This document shows, in pieces, positions 1 through 8,664 of a stretch of 49,392 bases of DNA. The translations under genes were made by a program, and so were the position numbers. The DNA lies in assembly GCF_020741345.1 (NCBI RefSeq), contig NZ_DYZD01000292.1, positions 1 through 49,392 of the forward strand, written 5' to 3'. A model generated the notes under the pieces. It had not been told where the DNA came from and did not search any database. It saw nothing but the letters and a program-made list of their open reading frames with translations. The first letter of the stretch is position 1. Every line of letters starts with the position of its first letter. The stretch is from Nocardiopsis listeri (GTDB lineage: Bacteria; Actinomycetota; Actinomycetes; Streptosporangiales; Streptosporangiaceae).

Positions 1-333
1 CGCGGTGATCGCCGCCGGGGGCGGACCGATCCAGGTCAGGCCGGCGTCGATGACGGCCTGGGCGAAGTCGGCGTTCTCGGCCAGGAACCCGTACCCGGGG
101 TGCACGGCGTCGGCGCCGGTGGTGGCGGCGACGGCCAGGAGCTTGTCGATGTCCAGGTAGGAGTCGGCCGGAGTGGACCCGCCCAGGGAATGGGCCTGGT
201 CGGCGATCCTGACGTGCAGGGCGTCCAGGTCGGGTTCGGCGTAGACGGCCACGCTCTCGATACCGGCGTCACGGCAGGCGCGGGCGATACGTACGGCGAT
301 CTCACCGCGATTGGCGATCAGTACTTTGCGCAC
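1..333 (-). CDS. Acyl-CoA carboxylase alpha chain, biotin carboxylase N-terminus (partial)
   Basis: This is the first 111 codons of the biotin carboxylase / biotin carrier subunit of an acetyl/propionyl-CoA carboxylase; the rest lies beyond base 1. The reverse strand reads [20 protein letters not shown], the classic N-terminus of the biotin carboxylase fold, followed by [14 protein letters not shown], also conserved in that domain. The GTG at 333 is chosen because GGAGG sits 10 bases upstream and the homologous start KVLIANRGE follows at once. The enzyme uses ATP and bicarbonate to carboxylate biotin, which the beta subunit (658-2268) then transfers to an acyl-CoA. The epsilon gene ends 88 bases upstream, so the order beta-epsilon-alpha forms one minus-strand cluster. 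A TAGACT box at 391-396 could give the alpha gene its own promoter. The true substrate cannot be told from this fragment. Confidence 0.93.
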   Translation of the reverse strand, partial: MRKVLIANRGEIAVRIARACRDAGIESVAVYAEPDLDALHVRIADQAHSLGGSTPADSYLDIDKLLAVAATTGADAVHPGYGFLAENADFAQAVIDAGLTWIGPPPAAITA

Positions 334-421
334 GATGGGAAAACCTCCAGCTGGGGCGCGGAGCGGATCACGCGCCGACCGCTCAACGAAGAGTCTAGGG
401 AACGAAGGAGCACGTCAGGGC

Positions 422-661
422 TCATCTCGTGCTCATGCGCCAGGCGCCGGGGCCGGGGCGCAAGGGGGTGCGCGTACCGCGCGATCGGTCGCGCCATCCG
501 GACGTGGACCGCTCGGGCCCGTCCTTCTCGGCGGCGGCACGGGCCGCCGCCGCGCGGGCGGTGAGCACGGCCGTGAGCGCGGCGAGCTCCTCTGCGGAGG
601 GTTCGCCGCGCACCACGACCAGGTGCGGTGGTCTGTCCGATGACGGGTTCGGCGCGCTCAC
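422..661 (-). CDS. Acyl-CoA carboxylase epsilon subunit
   Basis: A small 79-residue protein of the kind found next to actinobacterial acyl-CoA carboxylase beta genes. The N-terminal half holds the family signature [20 protein letters not shown], then an Ala/Arg/Glu helix, then the C-terminal pattern SGWRDRSR...PGPGAWRMS. Epsilon subunits bind the beta subunit and raise activity of the alpha-beta complex; that role is known for the family and inferred here. The GTG start overlaps the beta-subunit stop by four bases (GTGA), so translation is probably coupled. The length is normal for the family. Confidence 0.85.
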   Translation of the reverse strand: MSAPNPSSDRPPHLVVVRGEPSAEELAALTAVLTARAAAARAAAEKDGPERSTSGWRDRSRGTRTPLRPGPGAWRMSTR

Positions 662-2268
662 AGCGGAATGTTCCCGTGCTTCTTGGGCGGGAGCTGCTTG
701 CGCTTGTTGCGCAGGGCCTTCAGTGCCTTGGCGACCTGGGTCCGCGTCTCGGAGGGCATGATGACCCCGTCGACGTAGCCGCGCTCGGCCGCCGTGTACG
801 GGTTCAACAGGGTGTCCTCGTACTCGCCGACCAGACGGGCCCGCTCGGCCTCGACGTCCTCGGCCGCGGCCAGGGTGCGCCGATGCAGGATGTTCACCGC
901 GCCCTGGGCGCCCATGACCGCGATCTGCGCGGTGGGCCAGGCCAGGTTGATGTCCGCGCCCAGGTGCTTGGAGCCCATCACGTCGTAGGCACCGCCGAAG
1001 GCCTTGCGGGTGATCACCGTGATCAGGGGGACCGTGGCCTCGGCGTAGGCGTACAGGAGCTTGGCGCCGCGACGGATGATGCCGTCCCATTCCTGGTCGG
1101 TGCCGGGCAGGAACCCGGGCACGTCCACGAAGGTCAGCACCGGGATGTTGAAGGCGTCGCAGGTGCGCACGAACCGGGCGGCCTTCTCGGAGGCGTCGAT
1201 GTTCAGGCAACCCGCGAAGCTCATCGGCTGGTTGGCGACGATGCCGACGGACTGTCCGTCCACCCGGCCGTATCCCACCACGATGTTGGTCGCGAAGCGC
1301 TCGTGCACCTCGAGGAAGTCACCGTCGTCCAGGACGGCCTCGATGACCCGCTTGATGTCGTAGGGCTGGTTGGCCGAGTCCGGGATGAAGGTGTCCAGGG
1401 CCAGGTCGCCGTCGGTGACCTCGTCGCCGAGGTCCTCCTCGGGGGCCAGCGGCGGCGGGTCCTCGAGGTTGTTGTCGGGAAGGTGCGACAGGAGCGTCTT
1501 GACGTAGTCGATGGCGTCCTGTTCGTCGGCGCCCATGTAGTGGGCCACGCCCGAGGTGCCGGAGTGGGTGGCGGCGCCGCCCAGCTCCTCCATGGACACG
1601 TCCTCACCGGTGACGGTCTTGATCACGTCGGGTCCGGTGATGAACATCTGGGAGGTCTTGTCGACCATCACCACGAAGTCGGTCAGGGCCGGCGAGTACA
1701 CGTGACCGCCCGCGGTGGCCCCCATGATCAGGGAGATCTGCGGGATCACACCGGAGGCGTGGGTGTTGCGCTTGAAGATCTCGGCGTACAGGCCGAGCGC
1801 GACCACACCCTCCTGGATGCGGGCGCCGCCACCCTCGTTGATGCCCACCACGGGGCACCCGTTGGTGAGGGCGTGGTCGAGGGCTTTACAGATCTTCTCA
1901 CCGTAGACCTCGCCCAGTGAACCGCCGAAGACGGTGACGTCCTGGCTGAACACCGCGATGGGGCGTCCGTCCACGGTTCCGTACCCGGTCACGACGCCGT
2001 CGCCGTACGGGCGGTCGGCGTCCAACCCGAAGTTGGTCGAGCGGTGGCGGGCCAGGGCGTCGAACTCCACGAACGAGCCGGGATCGAGCAGTGCGTCGAT
2101 CCGCTCGCGCGCGGTCATCTTGCCCTTCGCGTGCTGCTTTTCGACAGCGCGACGGGACCCGGCGTGCACGGCTTCGTACCTGCGTCGTTGCAGGTCCGCG
2201 AGCTTGCCCGCGGTCGTGTGTATGTCGATCTCGGAAGCGGAGAGCGGTTCTGGGGCTTCGGTGGCCAT
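658..2268 (-). CDS. pccB: Acyl-CoA carboxylase beta subunit (propionyl-CoA carboxylase type)
   Basis: A 536-residue carboxyltransferase subunit that moves the carboxyl group from biotin to an acyl-CoA (propionyl-CoA and/or acetyl-CoA), feeding methylmalonyl-CoA and malonyl-CoA pools. Family hallmarks include the N-terminal [20 protein letters not shown] and [18 protein letters not shown], the two crotonase-like halves, [13 protein letters not shown] with its glycine-rich oxyanion region, and near the C-terminus [19 protein letters not shown]. The ATG start is preceded by a TACCCT box 8 bases upstream and no Shine-Dalgarno sequence, so the message is probably leaderless. The gene is translationally coupled to the epsilon gene. 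Whether it is PccB or a broader AccD5-type enzyme depends on active-site residues I cannot compare here. Confidence 0.94.
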   Translation of the reverse strand: MATEAPEPLSASEIDIHTTAGKLADLQRRRYEAVHAGSRRAVEKQHAKGKMTARERIDALLDPGSFVEFDALARHRSTNFGLDADRPYGDGVVTGYGTVDGRPIAVFSQDVTVFGGSLGEVYGEKICKALDHALTNGCPVVGINEGGGARIQEGVVALGLYAEIFKRNTHASGVIPQISLIMGATAGGHVYSPALTDFVVMVDKTSQMFITGPDVIKTVTGEDVSMEELGGAATHSGTSGVAHYMGADEQDAIDYVKTLLSHLPDNNLEDPPPLAPEEDLGDEVTDGDLALDTFIPDSANQPYDIKRVIEAVLDDGDFLEVHERFATNIVVGYGRVDGQSVGIVANQPMSFAGCLNIDASEKAARFVRTCDAFNIPVLTFVDVPGFLPGTDQEWDGIIRRGAKLLYAYAEATVPLITVITRKAFGGAYDVMGSKHLGADINLAWPTAQIAVMGAQGAVNILHRRTLAAAEDVEAERARLVGEYEDTLLNPYTAAERGYVDGVIMPSETRTQVAKALKALRNKRKQLPPKKHGNIPL

Positions 2269-2276
2269 AACCGTCC

Positions 2277-2282
2277 AGGGTA
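2277..2282 (-). promoter_or_regulatory. Probable leaderless -10 box of pccB (TACCCT)
   Basis: Reading on the minus strand, TACCCT is followed by 8 bases and the pccB ATG. There is no ribosome binding site between them, matching the actinobacterial leaderless layout (A at position 2 and T at position 6 of the box). Confidence 0.5.
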
Positions 2283-2518
2283 GCTCCGAGGGTCCGGTAG
2301 GTCCGAGGGTGCCCCTCGCTTACGTGTCGGTTCGGGTGGTTCCGGGTGGACCCGGAGCCCGGAGGGTGCGTCGGGTCGGGAAGGGAGCGAAAGCCGTGCG
2401 ATATGCCGAAAAATGCGTGAGTCGCTGTGAATTCACTCGTCCCCGACACAATTGTTAACGCGATGGCAAAGCGGGCGAGAACACACCCCCGACCGTGTGT
2501 GCGCAGGGGCGATCTCGG

Positions 2519-2524
2519 TATCGT
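2519..2524 (+). promoter_or_regulatory. Probable leaderless -10 box of ppc (TATCGT)
   Basis: TATCGT, seven bases, then ATG. No purine-rich Shine-Dalgarno precedes the start. This decides the ppc start at 2532 rather than the in-frame ATG at 2427. The same TATCGT-N7-start layout recurs at mshB (21307). No good -35 hexamer is visible. Confidence 0.55.
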
Positions 2525-2531
2525 CGGCCTC

Positions 2532-5177
2532 ATGACAGCGGTTAGCGCAGAACGTGACAGTGCCCGGCAGGAAGTACCCGAGCAGCTCAGGAATGACGTC
2601 AAATTGCTCGGCGAGATGCTCGGAACGGTCCTCGCCGAAAGCGGCGGTGAGGAACTGCTCGCCGATGTCGAGAAACTCCGCCACGCCGTGATCGGGGCCC
2701 GTGACGGCTCCGTCACCACCGAGGAGATCACCGCGATCGTCGGCGCCTGGCCGTTGGAACGCGCCAAGCAGGTCGCCCGCGCGTTCACGGTCTACTTCCA
2801 CCTCGCCAACCTGGCCGAGGAACACCAGCGCATGCGCGCCCTGCGCGAGCGAGACGACGCCGCGAACCCGCCCCACGAGTCCCTGGCCGCCGCGGTGCGC
2901 GCCATCCGTGAGAGCGGGGGCGGCGAGGAACGGCTCACCGAACTCGTCGAGGGCATGGAGTTCCACCCGGTTCTCACCGCCCACCCCACCGAGGCGCGAC
3001 GCCGTGCCGTGTCCACCTCCATTCTGCGCATCAGCGCCCAGTTGGACGCCTGGCACGGCGCCCACGAAGGCAGCACCGCGGCGGCCGAGACCCACCGTCG
3101 CCTGCTTGAGGAGATCGACCTCCTCTGGCGGACCTCGCAGCTTCGCTACACCAAGCTCGACCCGCTGGACGAGGTGCGCACGGCCCTGGCCGCCTTCGAC
3201 GAGACGATCTTCTCGACCCTGCCGAAGGTGTACCGGACCCTGGACGCCGCCATCGACCCCGAGGGCACGGGCACCCGCGCGCCCCGAGCCACCCCCTTCG
3301 TCCGTTACGGCAGCTGGATCGGCGGTGACCGCGACGGCAACCCGTTCGTCACCCACGAGGTGACCCGGGAGGCCATCACCATCCAGTCCGAACACGTCCT
3401 GCGCGCCCTGGAGAACGCCTGCGAGCAGGTGGGACGGACCCTCACCGCCTACTCCAACCTCACCCCCGCGAGCCGGGGCCTGCTCGACGTCCTCACCGAG
3501 GCCAAGGCCGCCTATCCGACGCTGATGGCCGAGGTCGGGAAGCGTTCGCCCAACGAGCCCCACCGCCAGTTGCTGCTTTTGGCCACCGCGCGGTTGCGCG
3601 CCACCCGTGAGCGCGACGCCGACCTCGCCTACCCCGACGCCGACGCCTTCCTCGCCGACCTGCGTCTGGTGCAGGAATCCCTGGTCGCGGCCGGGGCCAC
3701 GCGACAGGCCTACGGCGAGCTCCAGCACGTGGTGTGGCAGGCCGAGACGTTCGGTTTCCACCTGGCCGAGCTGGAGATCCGCCAGCACAGCGAGGTGCAC
3801 GCTGCGGCGCTCGCCGAACTGGAGGCGGGCGGCGAGTTGTCCGAACGCACCGAGGAGGTGCTGGCCACCCTGCGCACCATCTCCTGGATCCAGGAGCGCT
3901 TCGGTGTGGAGGCCTGCCGTCGCTACATCGTCAGCTTCACGCGTACGGCCGAGGACATCGAGGTCGTGTACAAGCTGGCCACCTACGCCCTGCCGCCCAA
4001 GCGGGTGCCGGTCCTGGACGTCATCCCGTTGTTCGAGACCGGCGCCGACCTGGAGGCCTCGCCCCAGGTCCTGGCCGGGATGCTCGACCTGCCCCAGGTG
4101 CGGAAGCGGCTGGTCGACAACGACCGTCGTCTGGAGGTCATGCTCGGCTACAGCGACTCCGCCAAGGACGTCGGCCCGGTCAGCGCGACCCTGCGCCTGT
4201 ACGACGCCCAGGCCCGACTGTCCTCATGGGCCCGTGAACACGACGTGCGCCTGACCCTGTTCCACGGCCGGGGCGGTTCCCTGGGCCGCGGAGGCGGACC
4301 GGCCAGCCGTGCCCTGCTGGCCCAGGCCCCGGGTTCGGTGGACGGCCGGTTCAAGGTCACCGAACAGGGCGAGGTCATCTTCGCCCGCTACGGGCAGTCC
4401 GCCATCGCCCGTCGCCACATCGAACAGGTCGGCCACGCCGTCCTGATGGCCTCCACCGACGAGGTGCAAGAACGCGAACGCGCCGCCGCCGAGCGCTTTC
4501 GCCCCCACGCCGACACCATCGCCTCCGCCGCTCAGGAGGCCTACCTGGAGCTGATCGGCACCGAGGACTTCGCGGTGTGGTTCTCCCAGGTCAGCCCGTT
4601 GGAGGAGCTGGGAGAGCTGCGGCTCGGCTCGCGCCCCTCCCGGCGTGGGGCGGCCAAGGGCCTCGGCGACCTGCGGGCGATCCCGTGGGTGTTCGCCTGG
4701 ACCCAGACCCGAGTCAACCTGCCCGGTTGGTTCGGGCTCGGCACCGGTCTGGCCGCCGTCGCGGACCTGCCCACCCTTCAGGCCGCCTACCGGGAGTGGC
4801 CGCTGTTCGCGTCGCTGCTGGACAACGCGGAGATGAGCCTGGCCAAGACCGACCGCACCATCGCCGAGCGGTACCTGGCGCTGGGCGGCCGTCCCGAGCT
4901 CACCGAGAAGGTCCTCAACGAGTACGACCTGACCCGGAGCCTGGTCCTGCAGGTGACCGGGCACAGCCGTCTGCTGGAGAACCGGGCGATCCTGTCCCGG
5001 GCCGTCGACCTGCGCAACCCGTACGTGGACGCGCTCAGCCACCTGCAGTTGCGGGCCCTTGAGGCGCTGCGCGGCGAGGAGGCGGACTCCCTGTCGGAAC
5101 AGGACGGTCAGCACCTGGAGCGGCTGCTCCTGCTGTCCGTCAACGGTGTGGCCGCCGGTCTCCAGAACACCGGCTGA
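2532..5177 (+). CDS. ppc: Phosphoenolpyruvate carboxylase
   Basis: This 881-residue enzyme carboxylates PEP with bicarbonate to oxaloacetate, replenishing the TCA cycle. All family landmarks are present: VLTAHPTEARRRAV with the catalytic His at about residue 151, GSWIGGDRDGNP near 258, GYSDSAKDVGP near 538, the mobile-loop motif FHGRGGSLGRGGGP near 576, RAIPWVFAWTQTR near 718, and the invariant C-terminal QNTG. Length is close to that of other actinobacterial enzymes. The start is chosen from the leaderless promoter layout; the 35 codons upstream in frame look non-coding. The gene is transcribed divergently from pccB and is followed by a strong hairpin. It sits between two biotin-related loci but is itself biotin-independent. 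Confidence 0.97.
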   Translation: MTAVSAERDSARQEVPEQLRNDVKLLGEMLGTVLAESGGEELLADVEKLRHAVIGARDGSVTTEEITAIVGAWPLERAKQVARAFTVYFHLANLAEEHQRMRALRERDDAANPPHESLAAAVRAIRESGGGEERLTELVEGMEFHPVLTAHPTEARRRAVSTSILRISAQLDAWHGAHEGSTAAAETHRRLLEEIDLLWRTSQLRYTKLDPLDEVRTALAAFDETIFSTLPKVYRTLDAAIDPEGTGTRAPRATPFVRYGSWIGGDRDGNPFVTHEVTREAITIQSEHVLRALENACEQVGRTLTAYSNLTPASRGLLDVLTEAKAAYPTLMAEVGKRSPNEPHRQLLLLATARLRATRERDADLAYPDADAFLADLRLVQESLVAAGATRQAYGELQHVVWQAETFGFHLAELEIRQHSEVHAAALAELEAGGELSERTEEVLATLRTISWIQERFGVEACRRYIVSFTRTAEDIEVVYKLATYALPPKRVPVLDVIPLFETGADLEASPQVLAGMLDLPQVRKRLVDNDRRLEVMLGYSDSAKDVGPVSATLRLYDAQARLSSWAREHDVRLTLFHGRGGSLGRGGGPASRALLAQAPGSVDGRFKVTEQGEVIFARYGQSAIARRHIEQVGHAVLMASTDEVQERERAAAERFRPHADTIASAAQEAYLELIGTEDFAVWFSQVSPLEELGELRLGSRPSRRGAAKGLGDLRAIPWVFAWTQTRVNLPGWFGLGTGLAAVADLPTLQAAYREWPLFASLLDNAEMSLAKTDRTIAERYLALGGRPELTEKVLNEYDLTRSLVLQVTGHSRLLENRAILSRAVDLRNPYVDALSHLQLRALEALRGEEADSLSEQDGQHLERLLLLSVNGVAAGLQNTG

Positions 5178-5192
5178 CCGGCCCCGAAGGTC

Positions 5193-5229
5193 CTCGGGCC
5201 CCGCGTCCCCTCCGGGCGCGGGGCCCGAG
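5193..5229 (+). terminator. Hairpin terminator after ppc
   Basis: A perfect 13-bp inverted repeat (CTCGGGCCCCGCG and its complement) with an 11-base loop begins 15 bases after the ppc stop. No U-run follows, which is usual in high-GC actinomycetes. Confidence 0.7.
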
Positions 5230-5285
5230 CGCCTTCCAACGGGGCGATCGACGGATGGAGTGCTCGGCGCTGCTGTAATGGGGTC

Positions 5286-6128
5286 ATGACCGGTGAACAC
5301 AGCGACGAGATCCCCGTTCTGGACCAGACCGCCCTCACCGCCGCCGTGGTGCGGCCGGGTGGACTTTGGCGGAGCGTGGAGGTGGTGCCCGAGGCCGGCT
5401 CCACCAACACCGACCTGGCCATCCGCTCCAAGGAAGGGGCGCCCGAGGGGACCGTGCTGGTCACCGAGCACCAGACCGCCGGGAAGGGGCGGCTGGGGCG
5501 CGGGTTCACCACCCCGGCGCGGGCGGCCCTCACCTTCTCGCTGTTGGTTCGGCCGTCCGTCCCCTCGGAACGTCTGGGATGGGTGTCCCCGTTGATGGGG
5601 CTGGCCGCCGTCGCCGCGGTGCGCGAGGTGACCGGGGTGCCGGCCGCACTGAAGTGGCCCAACGACGTCCTGGTCCCGGGGGAGGACCGGGACGGCAAGC
5701 TCGCCGGGATCCTCGCCGAGGCCGATTTCTCCGCCCCCGACCGGGTGGGAGTGGTGGTGGGCATGGGCCTCAACGTCTCCCAGGACCGGGACGACCTGCC
5801 GGTGGAGACCGCCACCTCGCTGCGGGCCGAGGGGGCCGGAGAGGTGGGGCGCGCCGAACTGCTGCGCGCCGTCCTGACCGCGTTCGAGGAACGCTATGTC
5901 GCCTGGGCCGCGGCCTCGGGGGACGCCGAGGCCGGTGGCCTGGCCGACGAGTACCGCCGCGTGTGCGTCACCCTGGGCCGCCGGGTCCGGGTCCACCTGC
6001 CCGGAGACCGCCTGTTGGAGGGCACCGCCGCCCGGGTGGACGACCAGGCCCGACTGGTGGTGGCCGGACCGACGGGGGAGAAGGCGTTGAGCGTGGGAGA
6101 CGTGGTGCACGTGCGCCCCGGTGGCTGA
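5286..6128 (+). CDS. birA: Biotin--[acetyl-CoA-carboxylase] ligase
   Basis: A 280-residue biotin protein ligase that activates biotin with ATP and attaches it to the biotin carrier domain of carboxylases. Key motifs are STNTD near residue 40, the biotin/AMP loop GKGRLGRG near 65, KWPNDVL near 122 with the catalytic Lys, and the small C-terminal SH3-like domain (about 230-280). It starts directly with the catalytic domain and lacks the N-terminal helix-turn-helix of E. coli BirA, so it is a monofunctional class I ligase without repressor activity. The acyl-CoA carboxylase genes at 1-2268 are its likely substrates. TGTAAT ends six bases before the ATG with no Shine-Dalgarno, so it may be leaderless. 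Confidence 0.94.
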   Translation: MTGEHSDEIPVLDQTALTAAVVRPGGLWRSVEVVPEAGSTNTDLAIRSKEGAPEGTVLVTEHQTAGKGRLGRGFTTPARAALTFSLLVRPSVPSERLGWVSPLMGLAAVAAVREVTGVPAALKWPNDVLVPGEDRDGKLAGILAEADFSAPDRVGVVVGMGLNVSQDRDDLPVETATSLRAEGAGEVGRAELLRAVLTAFEERYVAWAAASGDAEAGGLADEYRRVCVTLGRRVRVHLPGDRLLEGTAARVDDQARLVVAGPTGEKALSVGDVVHVRPGG

Positions 6129-6216
6129 GCCGCGGGCCGCCGAGCCACGGAAGAGTCGTCCACAGGGACGAATTCGTGTCTCCCGCGGCGCGGAAGCTTG
6201 TGTCATTATCACCGGT

Positions 6217-6738
6217 ATGGCTATCGCGGACCGTTATCTCTCCGACGACGAGGAACTCGTCCACGTCGCACGGCAACACTGGACCGTCCTCGCGGGTGAG
6301 TTCGTGATGCTGTTCGTCATCATCGCGGTGGTGGGTACGGCACTGTTCTTCATTCCCTGGAGCGAGGAGTGGAGCCTCATCGCCGGAGGCGTCGTGGTGG
6401 TCGTCGGGGTCGTCGCCGCGCTGGCCCTCTGGTTCGTCCCCATGCTCAAGTGGTCGACCACCGTCTACATCCTCACCAACCGGCGGCTCATGATGCGCGA
6501 CGGCATCATCTCCAAGCAGGGCCGCGACATGCCGCTCGCCAGGGTGAACGACGTCTCGTTCAACATCTCCCTGTGGGAACGGATCATGCGGTACGGAACG
6601 TTGTCCATTCAGTCGGCGTCCGAACAGGAGGGCATGGTCCTTCAAAGGGTGCCTGAACCCCAGTGGTTCCAGTCGGAGATCTACCGCCAGGTCAACTCGG
6701 CCCAGCGGCCGGACCACCCGGCCGGACCACAGGGCTGA
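6217..6738 (+). CDS. PH domain-containing membrane protein
   Basis: This is a 173-residue bacterial PH-domain (bPH2, YdbS/YdbT-like) protein. Two closely spaced hydrophobic segments lie near the N-terminus (about residues 28-48 and 54-76). They are followed by the characteristic block YILTNRRLMMRDGIISK and DMPLARVNDVSFNISLWERI, with YGTLSIQSAS, which make the PH-like beta barrel. The ATG at 6217 is favoured over the longer frame from 6121 because a CATTAT box lies seven bases upstream and the preceding codons overlap the birA end. The family is widespread downstream of birA or acc genes in actinomycetes (recalled, not searched). The molecular function is unknown; lipid or peptide binding at the membrane is possible. 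Confidence 0.85.
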   Translation: MAIADRYLSDDEELVHVARQHWTVLAGEFVMLFVIIAVVGTALFFIPWSEEWSLIAGGVVVVVGVVAALALWFVPMLKWSTTVYILTNRRLMMRDGIISKQGRDMPLARVNDVSFNISLWERIMRYGTLSIQSASEQEGMVLQRVPEPQWFQSEIYRQVNSAQRPDHPAGPQG

Positions 6739-6869
6739 CCAGCGGTTTCGTCACCCGGGCCCCACGGGGTGTGGGAGTAGGCTGAAACCGGAGCCAAGGC
6801 CGTGCCCCCGGGCCGGTGCCATAGAGATTGCTCCCCGCCCGGCGGGGAAGGTCCCGTGAAAGAGAACGT

Positions 6870-7865
6870 ATGCCGTCGCGTCCTGACCCGAAAGCGATCG
6901 AGTCCGCCCTACTCGGTGGAGAAGCGGTCTACACCAGGGAACAGGCGGTCGAGCTCGCCGGAGCCGATCCCGAGCTCGCCGGCCGAGTCTGGCGTGCCCT
7001 GGGCTTTCCCACCCTTGGTGACGACACGATCATCTTCGCCGAGAGCGACGTCGAGGCCCTGCGCATCGCCCACTCCCTGCTGGAGGAGGGCGTCCTCGAC
7101 GAGGAGGGTGTGGTCCGCTTCGCCCGCGCGATGGGGCAGACCATGGCCCGCCTGGCCGACTGGCAGACCAGCATCCTCAGCACGCTCATCTTCCAGGACG
7201 GCGGCGAGGACCTGGCCAACAGTCCGCTGATGAACCAGGTCAAGGAGCTGCTGCCGGACGTCGAGCGCCTGCTGCTGCACATCTGGCGTCGGCAACTGGC
7301 CGCGTCCACGGCGCGCACGCTGGCCGTGATGTCCAACGGCAGCGACATCATCCCGAACTACTACCCGCTGATCGTGGGCTTCGCCGACCTGGTCTCCTTC
7401 ACCACGCTCAGCCGCGAGCTCGACGAGATGGAACTCGCCGGTGTGGTGGAGGGCTTCGAGGCGACCGCCGCCGACATCATCGCCTCCGGGGGCGGCCGTG
7501 TGGTCAAGACCCTCGGCGACGAGGTGCTCTTCGTGGCCGACTCGCCCACCCAGGCGGCCGACATCGCGCTGCGTCTGGCCTCGGGGGTCAAGACCCACGT
7601 GGAGGTCCCCGACGTGCGGGTGGGCGTGGCCTACGGCCCGGTGCTGACCCTGCACGGCGACGTCTTCGGCACCACGGTCAACCGATCCAGTCGGCTCACC
7701 TCCTTCGCCCGACCAGGGACCGTCCTCATCGACGAGGGCCTCGCCGAGAACCTCGAAGGGGTGGAGGGGATCCAGGTGGTGCAGGTCAGGGCCCGGCACG
7801 CGCACGGTCTCGGCCTGATCCAGCCCTACACGCTGCGCCGCGACTTCGATGCCCCGAACCCTTGA
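6870..7865 (+). CDS. Class III adenylate cyclase with N-terminal regulatory domain (Rv1264-like)
   Basis: A 331-residue cytosolic protein. Residues 1-160 are an all-helical regulatory domain resembling the pH-responsive autoinhibitory domain of M. tuberculosis Rv1264. Residues about 165-331 are a class III cyclase homology domain: VGFADLVSFTTLSRELDEME supplies the first metal-binding Asp (about 172), VVKTLGDEVLF supplies the substrate-contacting Lys and second metal Asp (about 216), and TTVNRSSRLTSFARPG carries the transition-state Asn and Arg. It should make cAMP from ATP as a homodimer. The start at 6870 is supported by AAAGAGAA upstream and a TAGGCT box at 6778-6783. It stands alone, so its trigger is unknown; acid sensing is an inference from Rv1264. 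Confidence 0.88.
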   Translation: MPSRPDPKAIESALLGGEAVYTREQAVELAGADPELAGRVWRALGFPTLGDDTIIFAESDVEALRIAHSLLEEGVLDEEGVVRFARAMGQTMARLADWQTSILSTLIFQDGGEDLANSPLMNQVKELLPDVERLLLHIWRRQLAASTARTLAVMSNGSDIIPNYYPLIVGFADLVSFTTLSRELDEMELAGVVEGFEATAADIIASGGGRVVKTLGDEVLFVADSPTQAADIALRLASGVKTHVEVPDVRVGVAYGPVLTLHGDVFGTTVNRSSRLTSFARPGTVLIDEGLAENLEGVEGIQVVQVRARHAHGLGLIQPYTLRRDFDAPNP

Positions 7866-7960
7866 CACACCGGTGAAGCCGACCCGAACAGCGTGTGCGA
7901 GGGGACCGCGCCCGATAGGCTCGAAGCTCCTGCCCCGTAAGACGTTCAGGTGGTGAGCCT

Positions 7961-8596
7961 GTGAGTTCCCAGTCGCCCGTCCAGCGGCTACGTACCTCAG
8001 GGATCTTCAGTTTGGAAGGTTCCGAGTCCAATGTCGAGAACAACGTGTGGATCGTCGGCGACGACGATACCGCGGTGGTGATCGATGCCTCCCACGACCA
8101 CGAGCGCATAGCCCGAGGCCTGGGCGATCGCGAACTCATGGCGATCGTGTGCACCCATGGACACAGCGATCACATCGACGCCGCGGTGGCCCTGGCCGAC
8201 CTCACCGATTCCCCGATCCTGCTGCACCCCGACGACGCCGAGCTCTGGGAGCAGGTACACCCCTACCGCGAACCCGACGCCCCGTTGTTGCACGGTGAGG
8301 CCCTGACCGCGGGCGGGATCGAGTTGACCATCCTGCACACCCCGGGGCACACCCCGGGCGGGGTGTCCCTGTACGCCCCGGAGCTCGGGGTGGTGTTCAG
8401 CGGGGACACGCTCTTCCCGGACGGCCCAGGCGCCACCGGCCAGCCGTCGTCGGACTTTCCGACCATCATCGCCTCCATCCGCGACCAGTTGACGGTCCTG
8501 CCGGGCGACACCGTGGTGCACCCCGGCCACGGCGAGTCCACCACGATCGCCGAGGCCGCCGCCCACCTGGAGGGTTGGGCCCAGCGCGGCTTTTGA
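7961..8596 (+). CDS. Metallo-beta-lactamase-fold hydrolase (glyoxalase II-like)
   Basis: A 211-residue MBL-fold enzyme with a complete dinuclear zinc site: THGHSDHID near residue 66 (HxHxDH), HTPGHTPGG near 126, the bridging Asp in FSGDTLF near 148, and the final His in HPGHGEST near 188. This pattern matches the hydroxyacylglutathione-hydrolase-like subgroup; in a mycothiol-producing organism it could act on S-acyl mycothiol or a related thioester, but that is speculation. The GTG start has AGGTGGTGA just upstream and a TAGGCT box at 7916-7921. It converges on the AlkC gene with a shared hairpin between them. Confidence 0.88.
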   Translation: MSSQSPVQRLRTSGIFSLEGSESNVENNVWIVGDDDTAVVIDASHDHERIARGLGDRELMAIVCTHGHSDHIDAAVALADLTDSPILLHPDDAELWEQVHPYREPDAPLLHGEALTAGGIELTILHTPGHTPGGVSLYAPELGVVFSGDTLFPDGPGATGQPSSDFPTIIASIRDQLTVLPGDTVVHPGHGESTTIAEAAAHLEGWAQRGF

Positions 8597-8626
8597 CCCG
8601 GGACCCGCGGAACGAGCCGAACCCGG

Positions 8627-8645
8627 GGCCGGGGTCGGCCCGGCC
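8627..8645. terminator. Bidirectional hairpin between MBL hydrolase and alkC
   Basis: A 7-bp perfect stem (GGCCGGG / CCCGGCC) with a 5-base loop lies in the 68-base gap between two convergent stop codons, so it could serve both genes. Confidence 0.4.
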
Positions 8646-8664
8646 GCGGTCAGGCGGCGACCGT